A DNA stretch of 64,000 nucleotides, taken from Paenibacillus agaridevorans (GTDB lineage: Bacteria; Bacillota; Bacilli; Paenibacillales; Paenibacillaceae). Of this stretch, positions 1 to 8,030 are shown one piece after another. A model generated the notes under the pieces. The model was not told the DNA's origin. It worked only from the letters and a program-made list of their open reading frames with translations, and ran no database searches. The stretch's first letter is position 1, and each line of letters begins with the position of its first letter. The DNA lies in NCBI RefSeq assembly GCF_003112455.1, contig NZ_BDQX01000458.1, positions 186,440 through 250,439 on the forward strand, given 5' to 3'. The position numbers were made by a program, and so were the translations under genes.

Positions 1-50
1 ACCCTGCCCCGAAGGAAAGCTGATTACATTAAGTTAGTGACATCTTAACA

Positions 51-482
51 CTAATCGTTTAAAACTTCAACCTTTTCCATTTTGTCTCCGCCTTTAAGGG
101 CGTCCACATGTTCCATGCCTTTGGTTACTTTGCCGAAAACCGTATGGCCGCCGTCCAGATGCGGCTGCGGCTGGTAGCAAATATAGAATTGGCTTCCGCC
201 TGTGTTACGGCCTGCATGGGCCATCGCAAGCGTGCCGCGCTCGTGTTTGTTCGGGTTGATCTCGCAGTTGATTTGATAGCCAGGGCCGCCTGTGCCGTTG
301 CCAGTCGGGCAACCGCCTTGCGCGACGAAACCGGGGATGACGCGATGGAACGAAAGACCGTTATAGAAACCTTCGTTTGCCAATTTCTCGAAGTTGGCTA
401 CCGTATTGGGTGCATCCTGGTCGAACAGCTCCAATTGGACCTCTCCGCCGCTTGCCAATTTGATTTTTGCTTGTTTTGCCAT
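51..482 (-). CDS. ppiB: Peptidyl-prolyl cis-trans isomerase, cyclophilin type
   Basis: This is a cytoplasmic cyclophilin that isomerises Xaa-Pro peptide bonds during protein folding. The 143-residue product is the usual single-domain length. The active-site block FHRVIPGFVAQGG lies at residues 45-57, with the catalytic Arg at 47, followed by GGSQFYI near 95-101 and HLDGGHTVFGKV near 108-119. A start 9 bases further upstream (491) is open, but it leaves almost no space after the AAAGGTAG ribosome binding site, so 482 is preferred. It lies just downstream of lysA, as in related spore formers. No strong terminator is visible after the stop, only a weak TTAGTG/CACTAA inverted repeat. Confidence 0.95.
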   Translation of the reverse strand: MAKQAKIKLASGGEVQLELFDQDAPNTVANFEKLANEGFYNGLSFHRVIPGFVAQGGCPTGNGTGGPGYQINCEINPNKHERGTLAMAHAGRNTGGSQFYICYQPQPHLDGGHTVFGKVTKGMEHVDALKGGDKMEKVEVLND

Positions 483-535
483 GATTGTCATCTACCTTTC
501 TTATTCCGTATATGACTACGTTACCAATTCCGTCC

Positions 536-1867
536 TTATTTCGCAAGGGGGGATTTCTGCAGTCTTGCCGGAATAACGTCGTTGCATACGATATTATCAA
601 GCGATTCGCGCTTTACAACGAGGTCCGCTTCGCCGTCTTTTACGAAGACGACGGCCGGACGACGAATCCGGTTATAGTTGCTTGCCATGGCGTAATTGTA
701 GGCGCCCGTGCAGAATACCGCGAGCAAATCGCCGCTTTCTGCCTTCGGAAGCTCTAGATCCCAGATCAGCATATCGCCGCTCTCGCAGCACTTGCCCGCG
801 ATGGATACGGTCTCCTCAGCCGCTTCGTTAGCACGGTTTGCAAGAACCGCCTCGTAGCGGGATTGATACAGTGCGGGACGCGGGTTGTCCGTCATGCCGC
901 CGTCAACGGCAATGTATTTGCGCACGCCCGGAATGTTTTTGCTTGTCCCAATTGTGTACAGCGTCGTGCCTGCATCGCCAACCATGCTGCGGCCAGGCTC
1001 TACCCAGATCTCCGGCAGCGGGAAGTCGGCTGCGGAGAAATTGGACTTGATCGCACCGGTAATGGCTTCGACGTATTCGCTGATCGGCAGCGGCGTGTCG
1101 CCATCGACGTAACGGATGCCGAAACCTCCGCCCAGGTTAATCACCTTGAACGTCAGCCCCAGCTCGGAGCGAATGGATACCGCGAACCCGGCAACCTTGT
1201 CCACTGCCATGCGGAAGCCTTCCACCTCGAAAATTTGGGAACCGATATGGGAATGTACGCCGAGCACTTCCAGGTTAGGAAGGGCGACCGCTTGCTCGAT
1301 GGCTTGCTTTGCCGCGCCATTGCCAAGATCGAAGCCGAACTTGGAATCCTGTTGTCCCGTCGAAATATAGTCATGCGTATGCGCTTCTACGCCCGGCGTA
1401 ATGCGAAGCAGAATATTTACCTTTTTGCCCTTCTCGCCTGCTATGGCGTTAAGCAGAGCAAGCTCGTGGAAGTTGTCCACAACGAAGCAGCCGATCTCGG
1501 CGTCGAGAGCCATCTCGATCTCGTCCGGCGTTTTGTTGTTGCCATGGAAGTGAATGCGATGAGCCGGGAAGCCGGCTTGCAGCGCCGTATACAGCTCGCC
1601 GTCGGACACGACGTCCAGCGACAAGCCTTCCTGCTCGGCGATGGAGCACATGGCCATGACGCTAAACGCTTTGCTGGCGTAAGCGACCTGGAATTTAAGT
1701 CCCGATGCTTTAAATGCTTCTACGTATTCTTTTGCGCGCTGACGAACAAGCGTCTCGTCAACGATATATAACGGGGTGCCGAACTCCTTTGCCAGATCGG
1801 CAACGTCACGCCCTCCAATTTCAAGATGGCCATTTGCGTTAATTGTGCTGGTACCATGCAGATACAT
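536..1867 (-). CDS. lysA: Diaminopimelate decarboxylase
   Basis: LysA decarboxylates meso-diaminopimelate to L-lysine, the last step of lysine synthesis, using pyridoxal phosphate. The 443-residue product has the PLP lysine in VAYASKAF (Lys66), HFHGNNK in the alanine-racemase-type barrel, a glycine-rich LGGGFG loop, and CESGDML carrying the conserved active-site Cys near the C-terminus. The start at 1867 follows a GAGGGGAAAACA ribosome binding site; an upstream in-frame ATG would add 19 unrelated residues. It sits between spoVAF and ppiB, matching the spoVA-lysA order of Bacillus. This position fits a role in balancing diaminopimelate and lysine late in sporulation, which is an inference. Confidence 0.96.
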   Translation of the reverse strand: MYLHGTSTINANGHLEIGGRDVADLAKEFGTPLYIVDETLVRQRAKEYVEAFKASGLKFQVAYASKAFSVMAMCSIAEQEGLSLDVVSDGELYTALQAGFPAHRIHFHGNNKTPDEIEMALDAEIGCFVVDNFHELALLNAIAGEKGKKVNILLRITPGVEAHTHDYISTGQQDSKFGFDLGNGAAKQAIEQAVALPNLEVLGVHSHIGSQIFEVEGFRMAVDKVAGFAVSIRSELGLTFKVINLGGGFGIRYVDGDTPLPISEYVEAITGAIKSNFSAADFPLPEIWVEPGRSMVGDAGTTLYTIGTSKNIPGVRKYIAVDGGMTDNPRPALYQSRYEAVLANRANEAAEETVSIAGKCCESGDMLIWDLELPKAESGDLLAVFCTGAYNYAMASNYNRIRRPAVVFVKDGEADLVVKRESLDNIVCNDVIPARLQKSPLAK

Positions 1868-2001
1868 ATTGTTTTCCCCTCGTCTTTCTCCGCCGCCTTG
1901 CTTGCCAGCGGATATGATTTGCATCTTATGGCATCAGTATAACGCAAAACGTTGTTGTCCGAAATGGATAAATACGCATTTCATTTGTATTTTTTGGGCT
2001 T

Positions 2002-3693
2002 CTATTCCGTACTGGGCATTTTATTGATCTGCTTTGGCCTTAAAATATTGGGACGTTTGCGGTTATAGAGCAGCGGCTGACGGAAAATAATGCTGAGCAT
2101 CGCCTTTGCGTCAAAGGGAATGATCGGCCACATGTACGGACGGTTCATAGACCGTTCGATCGTCAGCAAAAGCACGATAATTGTCGTGCTGACGACAAGC
2201 CCCGGCACGCTGAAAGCGGCCACGGCCGCCAGCAGCACTAGCCGCACGATCCGGTTCGCAAGTCCCAGCTCATAGCTTGGCGTGGCGAACATGCCTACTG
2301 CCGCAATCGCCATATATAGAATGACTTCATTCACGAATACGCCTGTCTTTACTGCGATGTCCCCGATCAGGATGGCCGCTACGAGCGACATCGCGGTGGC
2401 CAGGGAAGAAGGGGTGTGGACGGATGCCATACGCATGAGATCTATTCCGATTTCGGCCAACAAGAACTGGACGAACAGCGGTATTTTGCCCATCTCGCTT
2501 GGCCCCAGAAACTCCAGCATGGCAGGCTTGTATTCGGGATGCAGGACGAACAGCAACCATAACGGCAGCATAAACAGCGATGCGAAAACGCCGGCGAACC
2601 TCACCCAGCGAAGGTAAGTACCTATAAACGGCGTCTGGCGATTTTCTTCGGCATGCTGCATCAGATCCGTATACGTCGTGGGAAGTGTCATGACGGATGG
2701 CGACGTGTCGACGAATACGGCTACGGCTCCCTCGAGAAGATGCGCGGCGACGGTGTCCGGCCGTTCCGAGTAACGTACCAGCGGGAAGGGGCTCCAGCCC
2801 CGCTTGATGGTCGCCTCCTCCAACTGCTTGTCCGCCAGCGGCAAGCCGTCCACCTTGACCTTGGAAATCTTATCCTTGATCGACTCCAGCAGCTGATTGT
2901 CCACGATGTCATCGATATAGGCAATGCAGACATCCGTTTTCGTTCGCTCGCCGATTTGGATCAGCTCGTAACGAAGCTTGGGATCGCGAAGCCTCCGCCG
3001 GACAAGCGAGATGTTGACCATCAACGTCTCGATAAAGCCGTCGCGGCTGCCCCTTACGACCTTCTCCAGCGAAGGCTCCTCCGGACCGCGCGCGGGAAGA
3101 TTCTTCGCATCGATCTTAAGCGCTGTAGTCTCGCCGTCGATAAACAAAGCGGAGCCCCCGGCAAGAACGCTGTTGACCAGCTTGTCCCAATCCTCTTCCC
3201 TGTCTACCTGTGCGGCAGGGACATAGAGATCCACGAAGGCATGCACCGCATCGCTGCTTAGATCGTCGGGATGCAGGTAAGTGAGCCGCTTGAGCACTTC
3301 TGTCAGCAGATCATCCTTGGACAATCCATTTAGGCAAAATAATGCCGTCCGTCTCTCTCCGAAGGTCATTTCCCTTACGACGATATCAAAGCTTGTGCCG
3401 TAGCCGACATCCGTTTTAAGCTTCTCCAGCACATCGTCCAGATGTTCGGGGATGGGCTGGTTTGACGTTTCCTGCTCATTCCACTTGCGACCACCCGCAC
3501 TGGTCACTTCGCCATTGTCGGAGATTTCATCATGGCTCTCCGGTCCTCCGCCTGCCTGCCGATCCTCTTCCCCCTCCTCCTGCTGTCGCGAACGACCTGC
3601 CGCAGCTTCTCCTTTGTCATCCGACAAAAACGCCATGACTTCTTCAGATCCTTTATCTTGACCGTCGAACTTTTCATTGTCCGTATTCGCCAC
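2002..3693 (-). CDS. spoVAF: Stage V sporulation protein AF, GerA-family membrane protein
   Basis: SpoVAF resembles the A subunits of spore germinant receptors and is an inner-membrane spore protein encoded with the SpoVA dipicolinic acid channel genes. The product is about 563 residues from a GTG at 3693 with GAGGTGA upstream. Roughly the first 90 residues are very hydrophilic and rich in Glu, Asp, Gly and Gln. The conserved GerA soluble domain follows (DVGYGTSFDIVVREM onward), and then at least four hydrophobic membrane segments in the C-terminal third. The family is usually near 490 residues, so the acidic N-terminal stretch is an extension or the true start is internal. The gene follows spoVAB by 55 bases and precedes lysA. 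Confidence 0.9.
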   Translation of the reverse strand: MANTDNEKFDGQDKGSEEVMAFLSDDKGEAAAGRSRQQEEGEEDRQAGGGPESHDEISDNGEVTSAGGRKWNEQETSNQPIPEHLDDVLEKLKTDVGYGTSFDIVVREMTFGERRTALFCLNGLSKDDLLTEVLKRLTYLHPDDLSSDAVHAFVDLYVPAAQVDREEDWDKLVNSVLAGGSALFIDGETTALKIDAKNLPARGPEEPSLEKVVRGSRDGFIETLMVNISLVRRRLRDPKLRYELIQIGERTKTDVCIAYIDDIVDNQLLESIKDKISKVKVDGLPLADKQLEEATIKRGWSPFPLVRYSERPDTVAAHLLEGAVAVFVDTSPSVMTLPTTYTDLMQHAEENRQTPFIGTYLRWVRFAGVFASLFMLPLWLLFVLHPEYKPAMLEFLGPSEMGKIPLFVQFLLAEIGIDLMRMASVHTPSSLATAMSLVAAILIGDIAVKTGVFVNEVILYMAIAAVGMFATPSYELGLANRIVRLVLLAAVAAFSVPGLVVSTTIIVLLLTIERSMNRPYMWPIIPFDAKAMLSIIFRQPLLYNRKRPNILRPKQINKMPSTE

Positions 3694-3748
3694 TTTTCTC
3701 ACCTCGTCCTTATCCCTCTGAAATATTACCGCTTCAGCTGCTCTCGAA

Positions 3749-4177
3749 TTACCATTGGAACACCAGCCAGTCGAACAACGAGCCAACTGTTTTGCCGAGC
3801 ACCATGGCCATCACAAGGCCGAACATGTAGGCGGATAAACCAAGCCGTTTAGCCAGAATAGGCAGTACATTTATGACCTCCGTCAGCGCGGCAGCAAGCA
3901 TCCCTACAAACATCCCGTCAAGGAGTCCGGATCCCGCCAGAGCGAATGCGGACGGCAGACGCAACTTCCAATCCATAAAGTCGGCGAACGTCCAATACAG
4001 CGAGCCGCACACGATCGCCGTCTCGAACCAGATTGACAACCGGAACGCGCGGGACAGCTGCGCAAGCCGGGGCACAAGATCGAACACGATAAGCAGAGCC
4101 ACAAGCCCGCTCCCTACCGCAAGCCCTCCCGCGACCCCCAGGACGGCGATAAATAGATTTTCCACTGCCCTAATCAT
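3749..4177 (-). CDS. spoVAB: Stage V sporulation protein AB
   Basis: This is a small integral membrane protein of the SpoVA system, which moves calcium dipicolinate into the forespore. The chosen ATG at 4177 gives 142 residues, the family length, starting MIRAVENLFIAVLGVAGGL. It overlaps the last codons of spoVAA by 8 bases and is preceded by GGAGGCGG. Four or five hydrophobic segments span nearly the whole protein. A longer reading from 4255 lies inside spoVAA and is not needed. The next gene is spoVAF; spoVAC, spoVAD and spoVAE, which separate AB from AF in Bacillus subtilis, are not here. Confidence 0.92.
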   Translation of the reverse strand: MIRAVENLFIAVLGVAGGLAVGSGLVALLIVFDLVPRLAQLSRAFRLSIWFETAIVCGSLYWTFADFMDWKLRLPSAFALAGSGLLDGMFVGMLAAALTEVINVLPILAKRLGLSAYMFGLVMAMVLGKTVGSLFDWLVFQW

Positions 4178-4832
4178 TGCGAACACCGCCTCCGCCTTTG
4201 CGTATCTGGTCATAATCGGCCTGCTTGCGGATCTCGTCTGCAATGACATAAGCATTCATATTCTCCTGATACATGTACAGCTCTACTTCCAGCGGGTTTG
4301 GTTCCTCATTGAACCTCTTGCGGAAAATGTGGTTGAAAAACAGCACCATCCCGAGACCAATGCCTAGCGAATACGGGATTTGGAACCATAGCGGGTGCTC
4401 CACCCGTTCGCCCGTAATAAGCTCGACGATCCGGATATGTACCTCCCTCATGCTGACATCCGTGTGAAAGTTCATGATCGCAAGACCGGCGCCAAAAAAA
4501 AGCAGCAGCCAGGACAGCACCAGCATGAGATATCTCGGCTTGACCGGTTTGTCCGCCACCATGATCAGCACCTGCGGGTCTCCATAGGCCTCCACAGTGA
4601 CGTTCTCTATCTCGCCGCGTATTTTTTTGACGATCTGCAGGAGATCGATGACAACCCGGTTCCCGTCGCTTTTGCGATGATCGTAGAGCGGGAGCGCGGC
4701 CAGCCTTTGCGCCAGCTCATCTTCGTCCGTGAGAAGCCGGGCAACCTGCCCCAGCGTGACCATATGATGCGGCTTGATGTATATTCTTTTTTTCAATCGC
4801 AGATAGATAACGGATTGGACCTTCTCGCCCAT
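4170..4832 (-). CDS. spoVAA: Stage V sporulation protein AA
   Basis: SpoVAA is the first gene of the SpoVA locus, needed for dipicolinic acid uptake into the spore core. The 220-residue product has a soluble N-terminal half (VYLRLKKRIYIKP-like start, then a domain of about 95 residues), and two clear membrane segments near residues 100-118 and 150-170. The C-terminal tail is hydrophilic. The start ATG follows AAGGGATG. It lies 142 bases after sigF, separated by a terminator, and has its own forespore-type promoter. It overlaps spoVAB. Confidence 0.92.
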   Translation of the reverse strand: MGEKVQSVIYLRLKKRIYIKPHHMVTLGQVARLLTDEDELAQRLAALPLYDHRKSDGNRVVIDLLQIVKKIRGEIENVTVEAYGDPQVLIMVADKPVKPRYLMLVLSWLLLFFGAGLAIMNFHTDVSMREVHIRIVELITGERVEHPLWFQIPYSLGIGLGMVLFFNHIFRKRFNEEPNPLEVELYMYQENMNAYVIADEIRKQADYDQIRKGGGGVRND

Positions 4833-4885
4833 CTCTGGATCATCCCTTCTGCATAAGCAAAATCTTGTTATGCTGTTTTCAACGT

Positions 4886-4916
4886 TAGTATGGGACGCGA
4901 AGGATTAGGATACTCA
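4886..4916 (-). promoter_or_regulatory. Probable SigG-type promoter for spoVAA-spoVAB-spoVAF
   Basis: On the minus strand TGAGTA (4916-4911) is followed after 18 bases by CATACTA (4892-4886). These match the forespore SigG consensus TGMATA and CATAMTA in 5 of 6 and 7 of 7 positions at the expected spacing. The site lies about 55 bases before the spoVAA start. The spoVA operon is SigG-dependent in Bacillus subtilis, which supports the call. Confidence 0.7.
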
Positions 4917-4956
4917 ACCAATTTCAAACAATATTGCAGGCATGCGCCTTCAAATC

Positions 4957-4994
4957 AAAAAAGGAACCAAACCGCTATTGAGCGATTTGGTCCC
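4957..4994 (-). terminator. Rho-independent terminator of the spoIIA-sigF operon
   Basis: GG-ACCAAA-CGCT pairs with AGCG-TTTGGT-CC around a 4-base loop, followed on the minus strand by six T. The upstream arm and loop overlap the last codons and stop codon of sigF, so the hairpin is partly coding. It should uncouple spoVA from the early SigH transcript. Confidence 0.85.
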
Positions 4995-5730
4995 TGATGG
5001 ACTGCAATATTTTTTTCTCCAGCCGCGATACTTGCACTTGCGAGATGCCGAGCCTGCTTGCAACCTCGGATTGCGTCTTGTCCCTATAATACCGGAGGAA
5101 CACGATTAGCCGTTCGCGCTCGCTAAGTCCTTCGATCGCTTCCTCGAGGGCAAGCTTATCGAACCAGCGCTCTTGCGAGTCGTCGGCGATTTGATCCATC
5201 AGCGTGATGGGATCGCCGTCGTTTTCGAACACCGTCTCGTGAATAGAGGTCGGAGGTTTGTTCGCCTCCTGCGCGAATACGACATCCTCCGGCGTAATGC
5301 CGAGCGCTTCCGCCACTTCGCCGATCGTCGGAAGCCTGCCCATCGTCTTCGACAGCTCATCCTTCATCTTGCGGACCTTGTTGGCCGTCTCCTTGAGCGA
5401 GCGGCTTACCTTCAGCGTTCCATCGTCCCGCAGGAATCGCTGGATCTCGCCGATAATCATCGGCACCGCATAGGTGGAGAACTTGACGTCGTACGACAGA
5501 TCGAACTTGTCCACCGACTTCAGAAGTCCGATGCAACCGATCTGGAACAGATCCTCCGGCTCGTAGCCGCGGTTCATGAAGCGTTGCACGACGGACCACA
5601 CGAGGCGTATATTGCAGTTTACCAACGTGTCGCGTGCGACGGAGTCGCCGGATTGGCTTAGCGCGATCAGTCGTTTGACTTCGGCATCGTCAAGATAGGG
5701 CTGGGCTGATTGCTTCATATCTGCTTTCAT
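4975..5730 (-). CDS. sigF: Forespore RNA polymerase sigma factor SigF
   Basis: SigF directs the first forespore-specific transcription after asymmetric division and is held inactive by SpoIIAB. The 251-residue protein has region 2 (DLFQIGCIGLLKSVDKFD, then FSTYAVPMIIGEIQRFLRDDG), region 3 (LPTIGEVAEALGITPEDVVFA) and a region 4 helix-turn-helix ending near QSEVASRLGISQVQVSRLEKKIL. The ATG follows GGGAGG by a normal distance. It is the third gene of the classic spoIIAA-spoIIAB-sigF operon, 21 bases after spoIIAB. The gene ends inside a terminator hairpin. Confidence 0.97.
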   Translation of the reverse strand: MKADMKQSAQPYLDDAEVKRLIALSQSGDSVARDTLVNCNIRLVWSVVQRFMNRGYEPEDLFQIGCIGLLKSVDKFDLSYDVKFSTYAVPMIIGEIQRFLRDDGTLKVSRSLKETANKVRKMKDELSKTMGRLPTIGEVAEALGITPEDVVFAQEANKPPTSIHETVFENDGDPITLMDQIADDSQERWFDKLALEEAIEGLSERERLIVFLRYYRDKTQSEVASRLGISQVQVSRLEKKILQSIRDQIAQ

Positions 5731-5751
5731 GAGGCTGGGCCTCCCTATGCG

Positions 5752-6198
5752 CTAGTTATAGAGCGCTTTTTTTGATTCGATCCGCTTGACCATCGCCACC
5801 CGGGTTCCCCCGTCGACTCGGCTCGCTACTTCGAAATGGTCCATAAAATTTTCCATGATTGTAAAACCCATTCCGGAACGCTCGAGCTCCGGCTTCGATG
5901 TGTACAATGGTTGACGTGCCAGCTCTACGTCCTCAATGCCGTTTCCTTCGTCCGAGACGATAATGGAGACGGTATCCCGCTCGATGCTGGCTTCAATCGT
6001 GACTTCGCGCGATGAATCGTTGTCGTAGCCGTGAATGATCGCATTCGTGACGGCCTCGGACACGGCGGTCTTAAGATCGTTCAGCTCTTCAAGCGTCGGG
6101 TCCAGCTGGGAGACGAAGGCCGACACTGCGACGCGGGCGAACGCCTCATTCTCCGAGCGTGCGCTGAACGTCAGCTTCATTTGGTTGCTCCCTGTCAT
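5752..6198 (-). CDS. spoIIAB: Anti-sigma F factor and serine kinase SpoIIAB
   Basis: SpoIIAB binds SigF and also phosphorylates SpoIIAA, setting the switch that confines SigF to the forespore. The 148-residue protein shows the GHKL ATPase fold: the N box EAVTNAIIHGY (about residues 46-56), the G1 box VSDEGNGIED and the G2 region ERSGMGFTIMENFMD. The ATG at 6198 overlaps the spoIIAA stop (ATGA) and has GGAGGTGG upstream. A second in-frame ATG 18 bases later also has a good ribosome site, so the N-terminus is uncertain by six residues. Confidence 0.96.
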   Translation of the reverse strand: MTGSNQMKLTFSARSENEAFARVAVSAFVSQLDPTLEELNDLKTAVSEAVTNAIIHGYDNDSSREVTIEASIERDTVSIIVSDEGNGIEDVELARQPLYTSKPELERSGMGFTIMENFMDHFEVASRVDGGTRVAMVKRIESKKALYN

Positions 6199-6548
6199 GA
6201 CACCACCTCCAAAGACGATATCGCGTTCCTCTCGTTGTCGTGAACCGATATGATTTTGAACAACCCGGACAGCTCGAACAACCGCTTTACGCCGGGATTG
6301 ATGTCGCAGACGACCATCTTGCCGCCCTTGCTCTTTACTTGCTTGTAGCGTCCCAAGATGACGCCGAGTCCCGAGCTGTCCATAAATTGCAGCTCTTTGA
6401 GGCTAAGAATGACATGATTCACTTGGTCCTTCAGGAGAGCTTCCTCCATCTTGTACCGCACGACGTTAGCCGTATGATGGTCCAGCTCACCGTATAGCCT
6501 TACAATCAACACGTTGCGGTAATGCTCCAACTCGATTTGCAGACTCAT
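6195..6548 (-). CDS. spoIIAA: Anti-anti-sigma factor SpoIIAA
   Basis: SpoIIAA is a STAS-domain protein whose unphosphorylated form frees SigF from SpoIIAB. The 117-residue sequence carries the motif FMDSSGLGVILGRYK, placing the phosphorylated serine at residue 58 as in Bacillus subtilis; it is dephosphorylated by SpoIIE, which is not in this window. It is the first gene of the spoIIA operon, overlaps spoIIAB by 4 bases and lies below a SigH-type promoter. Confidence 0.96.
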   Translation of the reverse strand: MSLQIELEHYRNVLIVRLYGELDHHTANVVRYKMEEALLKDQVNHVILSLKELQFMDSSGLGVILGRYKQVKSKGGKMVVCDINPGVKRLFELSGLFKIISVHDNERNAISSLEVVS

Positions 6549-6612
6549 GTACGCTCCTCATCTCCCTCACAGTCAATCTTGCATAGATGCAATCGCCGAG
6601 ATAGAACAAGGG

Positions 6613-6640
6613 ATTCAACAGCAGCGCTTCGTATTCCTGC
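6613..6640 (-). promoter_or_regulatory. Probable SigH promoter of the spoIIA operon
   Basis: On the minus strand GCAGGAATA (6640-6632) fits the SigH -35 consensus RNAGGAWWW, and GAAT (6616-6613) fits the -10 core. The site lies about 65 bases before spoIIAA. A TTTTGTCGGC segment just upstream resembles a weak 0A box. SigH plus Spo0A control is established for spoIIA in Bacillus subtilis. Confidence 0.65.
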
Positions 6641-6712
6641 ATGCCGACAAAACTAGAAGATTACCGCTACAAGCTGACAAATAGCGCGGAGTGCGGCTTC
6701 CACAATAAGATA

Positions 6713-7882
6713 TTAATTGCTGAACAGACTGGAAGCGGAACGTTTCAGCATCTTCCACCAATTAGCCTTGCCCACATCCTCCGGCGAAGTGATGGCAAAC
6801 TCCTTCAGCACTTGATCTCCATCGTAGACGACCAGCTTGCCTACAGAATCTCCAGCCGCAACAGGCGCCTTGACGACATCGTTAAGCTTAAGCTCGTAAC
6901 GTATGTTGGCCGTCGGAGTGCCCTTTTTCAATAACACGCTATAGGGCCGATCCGCCATTAGGGGCAGCTCGGACTGCATGCCCTTGGCTACCCGAAGTTT
7001 GCCGATGCCGTCGCCCGCTTCGATGACGGGATAGTTCATATATTGCGCAAAGGAATAATCGAACATTTGGGAAACTTCAACGTTGCGATGCTTCGTCGTG
7101 GGTTCGCCCATTACGACTGCAATAATCCGCATGTCGTCGCGCTTCGCGGTAGCGGAAAGACAATATTTCGCTTCGCTTGTATAACCCGTCTTAAGTCCGT
7201 CGGCGCCGCTATAGAATCGCACGAGCTTATTCGTGTTGACGAGCCAGAAGGGCTTCTCGGAATCCTTTCTCAAATAGTCCTGGTAAAGACCCGTGTACTT
7301 TGTCACTTCCTGATGTTTAAGCAGCTCGCGCGACATAATGGCGATATCGTGAGCGGACGAATAATGACCCTGTACAGGCAGCCCGTTCGGATTGACAAAA
7401 TGGGTATCCTTCATGCCGAGCTCCTGAGCCTTCGCGTTCATCATCGCCACAAAGTTCATCTCGGTCCCTGCTAGCTTCTCGGCCATAGCGACAGACGCAT
7501 CGTTGCCGGACGCAAGCGCGATTCCCTTAATCATGTCTTCGGCCGACATTTCCTCCCCTTGTTCCAGGAAAATCTGCGAGCCGCCCATCGAAGCCGCGTA
7601 TTCGCTTGTTCTTACTTTGTCGGTCAGCTTAAGCTGACCGTTGTCGAGCGCCTCCATAACGAGGAGCAGCGTCATGATCTTCGTAATACTGGCCGGGGGA
7701 AGCTGGTCATGGCTGTTTTTCTCAAAGATGACCGTGCCGCTGTCGGCATCCATCAAAATCGCGGAGCGGGCGGATGGCGCCAGATCGATATGCGGAGCCC
7801 CTTCCTCCGCGGCGGCAAAGGTCGGTAGCGCAAATGCCATAGCTACAGTTAGTGCAAGAATGGTGACGAATCTAATTTTCAA
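6713..7882 (-). CDS. dacF: D-alanyl-D-alanine carboxypeptidase DacF
   Basis: This is a penicillin-binding serine peptidase (family S11) that trims stem peptides and affects spore cortex crosslinking. The 389-residue protein has an N-terminal signal peptide (hydrophobic to about residue 25, AFA-type cleavage), the SxxK motif SITK at 65-68, SGN in LASGNDAS near 125, and KTG in LKTGYTSEA near 225. A C-terminal PBP5-type beta domain and a short amphipathic tail follow. The start is TTG at 7882 with AGGAGGGAC upstream. Its position directly before spoIIAA matches the dacF-spoIIAA order, which supports the dacF name over other S11 enzymes. Confidence 0.93.
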   Translation of the reverse strand: MKIRFVTILALTVAMAFALPTFAAAEEGAPHIDLAPSARSAILMDADSGTVIFEKNSHDQLPPASITKIMTLLLVMEALDNGQLKLTDKVRTSEYAASMGGSQIFLEQGEEMSAEDMIKGIALASGNDASVAMAEKLAGTEMNFVAMMNAKAQELGMKDTHFVNPNGLPVQGHYSSAHDIAIMSRELLKHQEVTKYTGLYQDYLRKDSEKPFWLVNTNKLVRFYSGADGLKTGYTSEAKYCLSATAKRDDMRIIAVVMGEPTTKHRNVEVSQMFDYSFAQYMNYPVIEAGDGIGKLRVAKGMQSELPLMADRPYSVLLKKGTPTANIRYELKLNDVVKAPVAAGDSVGKLVVYDGDQVLKEFAITSPEDVGKANWWKMLKRSASSLFSN

Positions 7883-7978
7883 CGTCAGGTCCCTCCTGGA
7901 TGATTGTCGGTACTATTTTCCTTTTCAGTGTTAACCTTCTTGCAGGAAATTATTCCTATATGGGCACGATGACGGAAT

Positions 7979-8018
7979 TCAAAAAAACCGCCAATCGGCA
8001 AATGCCGATCGACGGTTC
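7979..8018 (-). terminator. Terminator after the pyrimidine nucleoside phosphorylase gene
   Basis: AACCG-C-ATCGGCA pairs with TGCCGAT-G-CGGTT around a very short loop, followed on the minus strand by seven T. It separates the nucleoside salvage and deoB cluster from dacF. Confidence 0.85.
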
Positions 8019-8030
8019 CATGTCCTCGAA

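Noticed and set aside
1..50. Terminator after ppiB
   Set aside because: The TTAGTG/CACTAA inverted repeat is short and has no T tract, so it was not listed as a terminator.
863..1771. 302-residue plus-strand frame opposite lysA
   Set aside because: It is the antisense shadow of lysA, with no ribosome site or recognisable domain.
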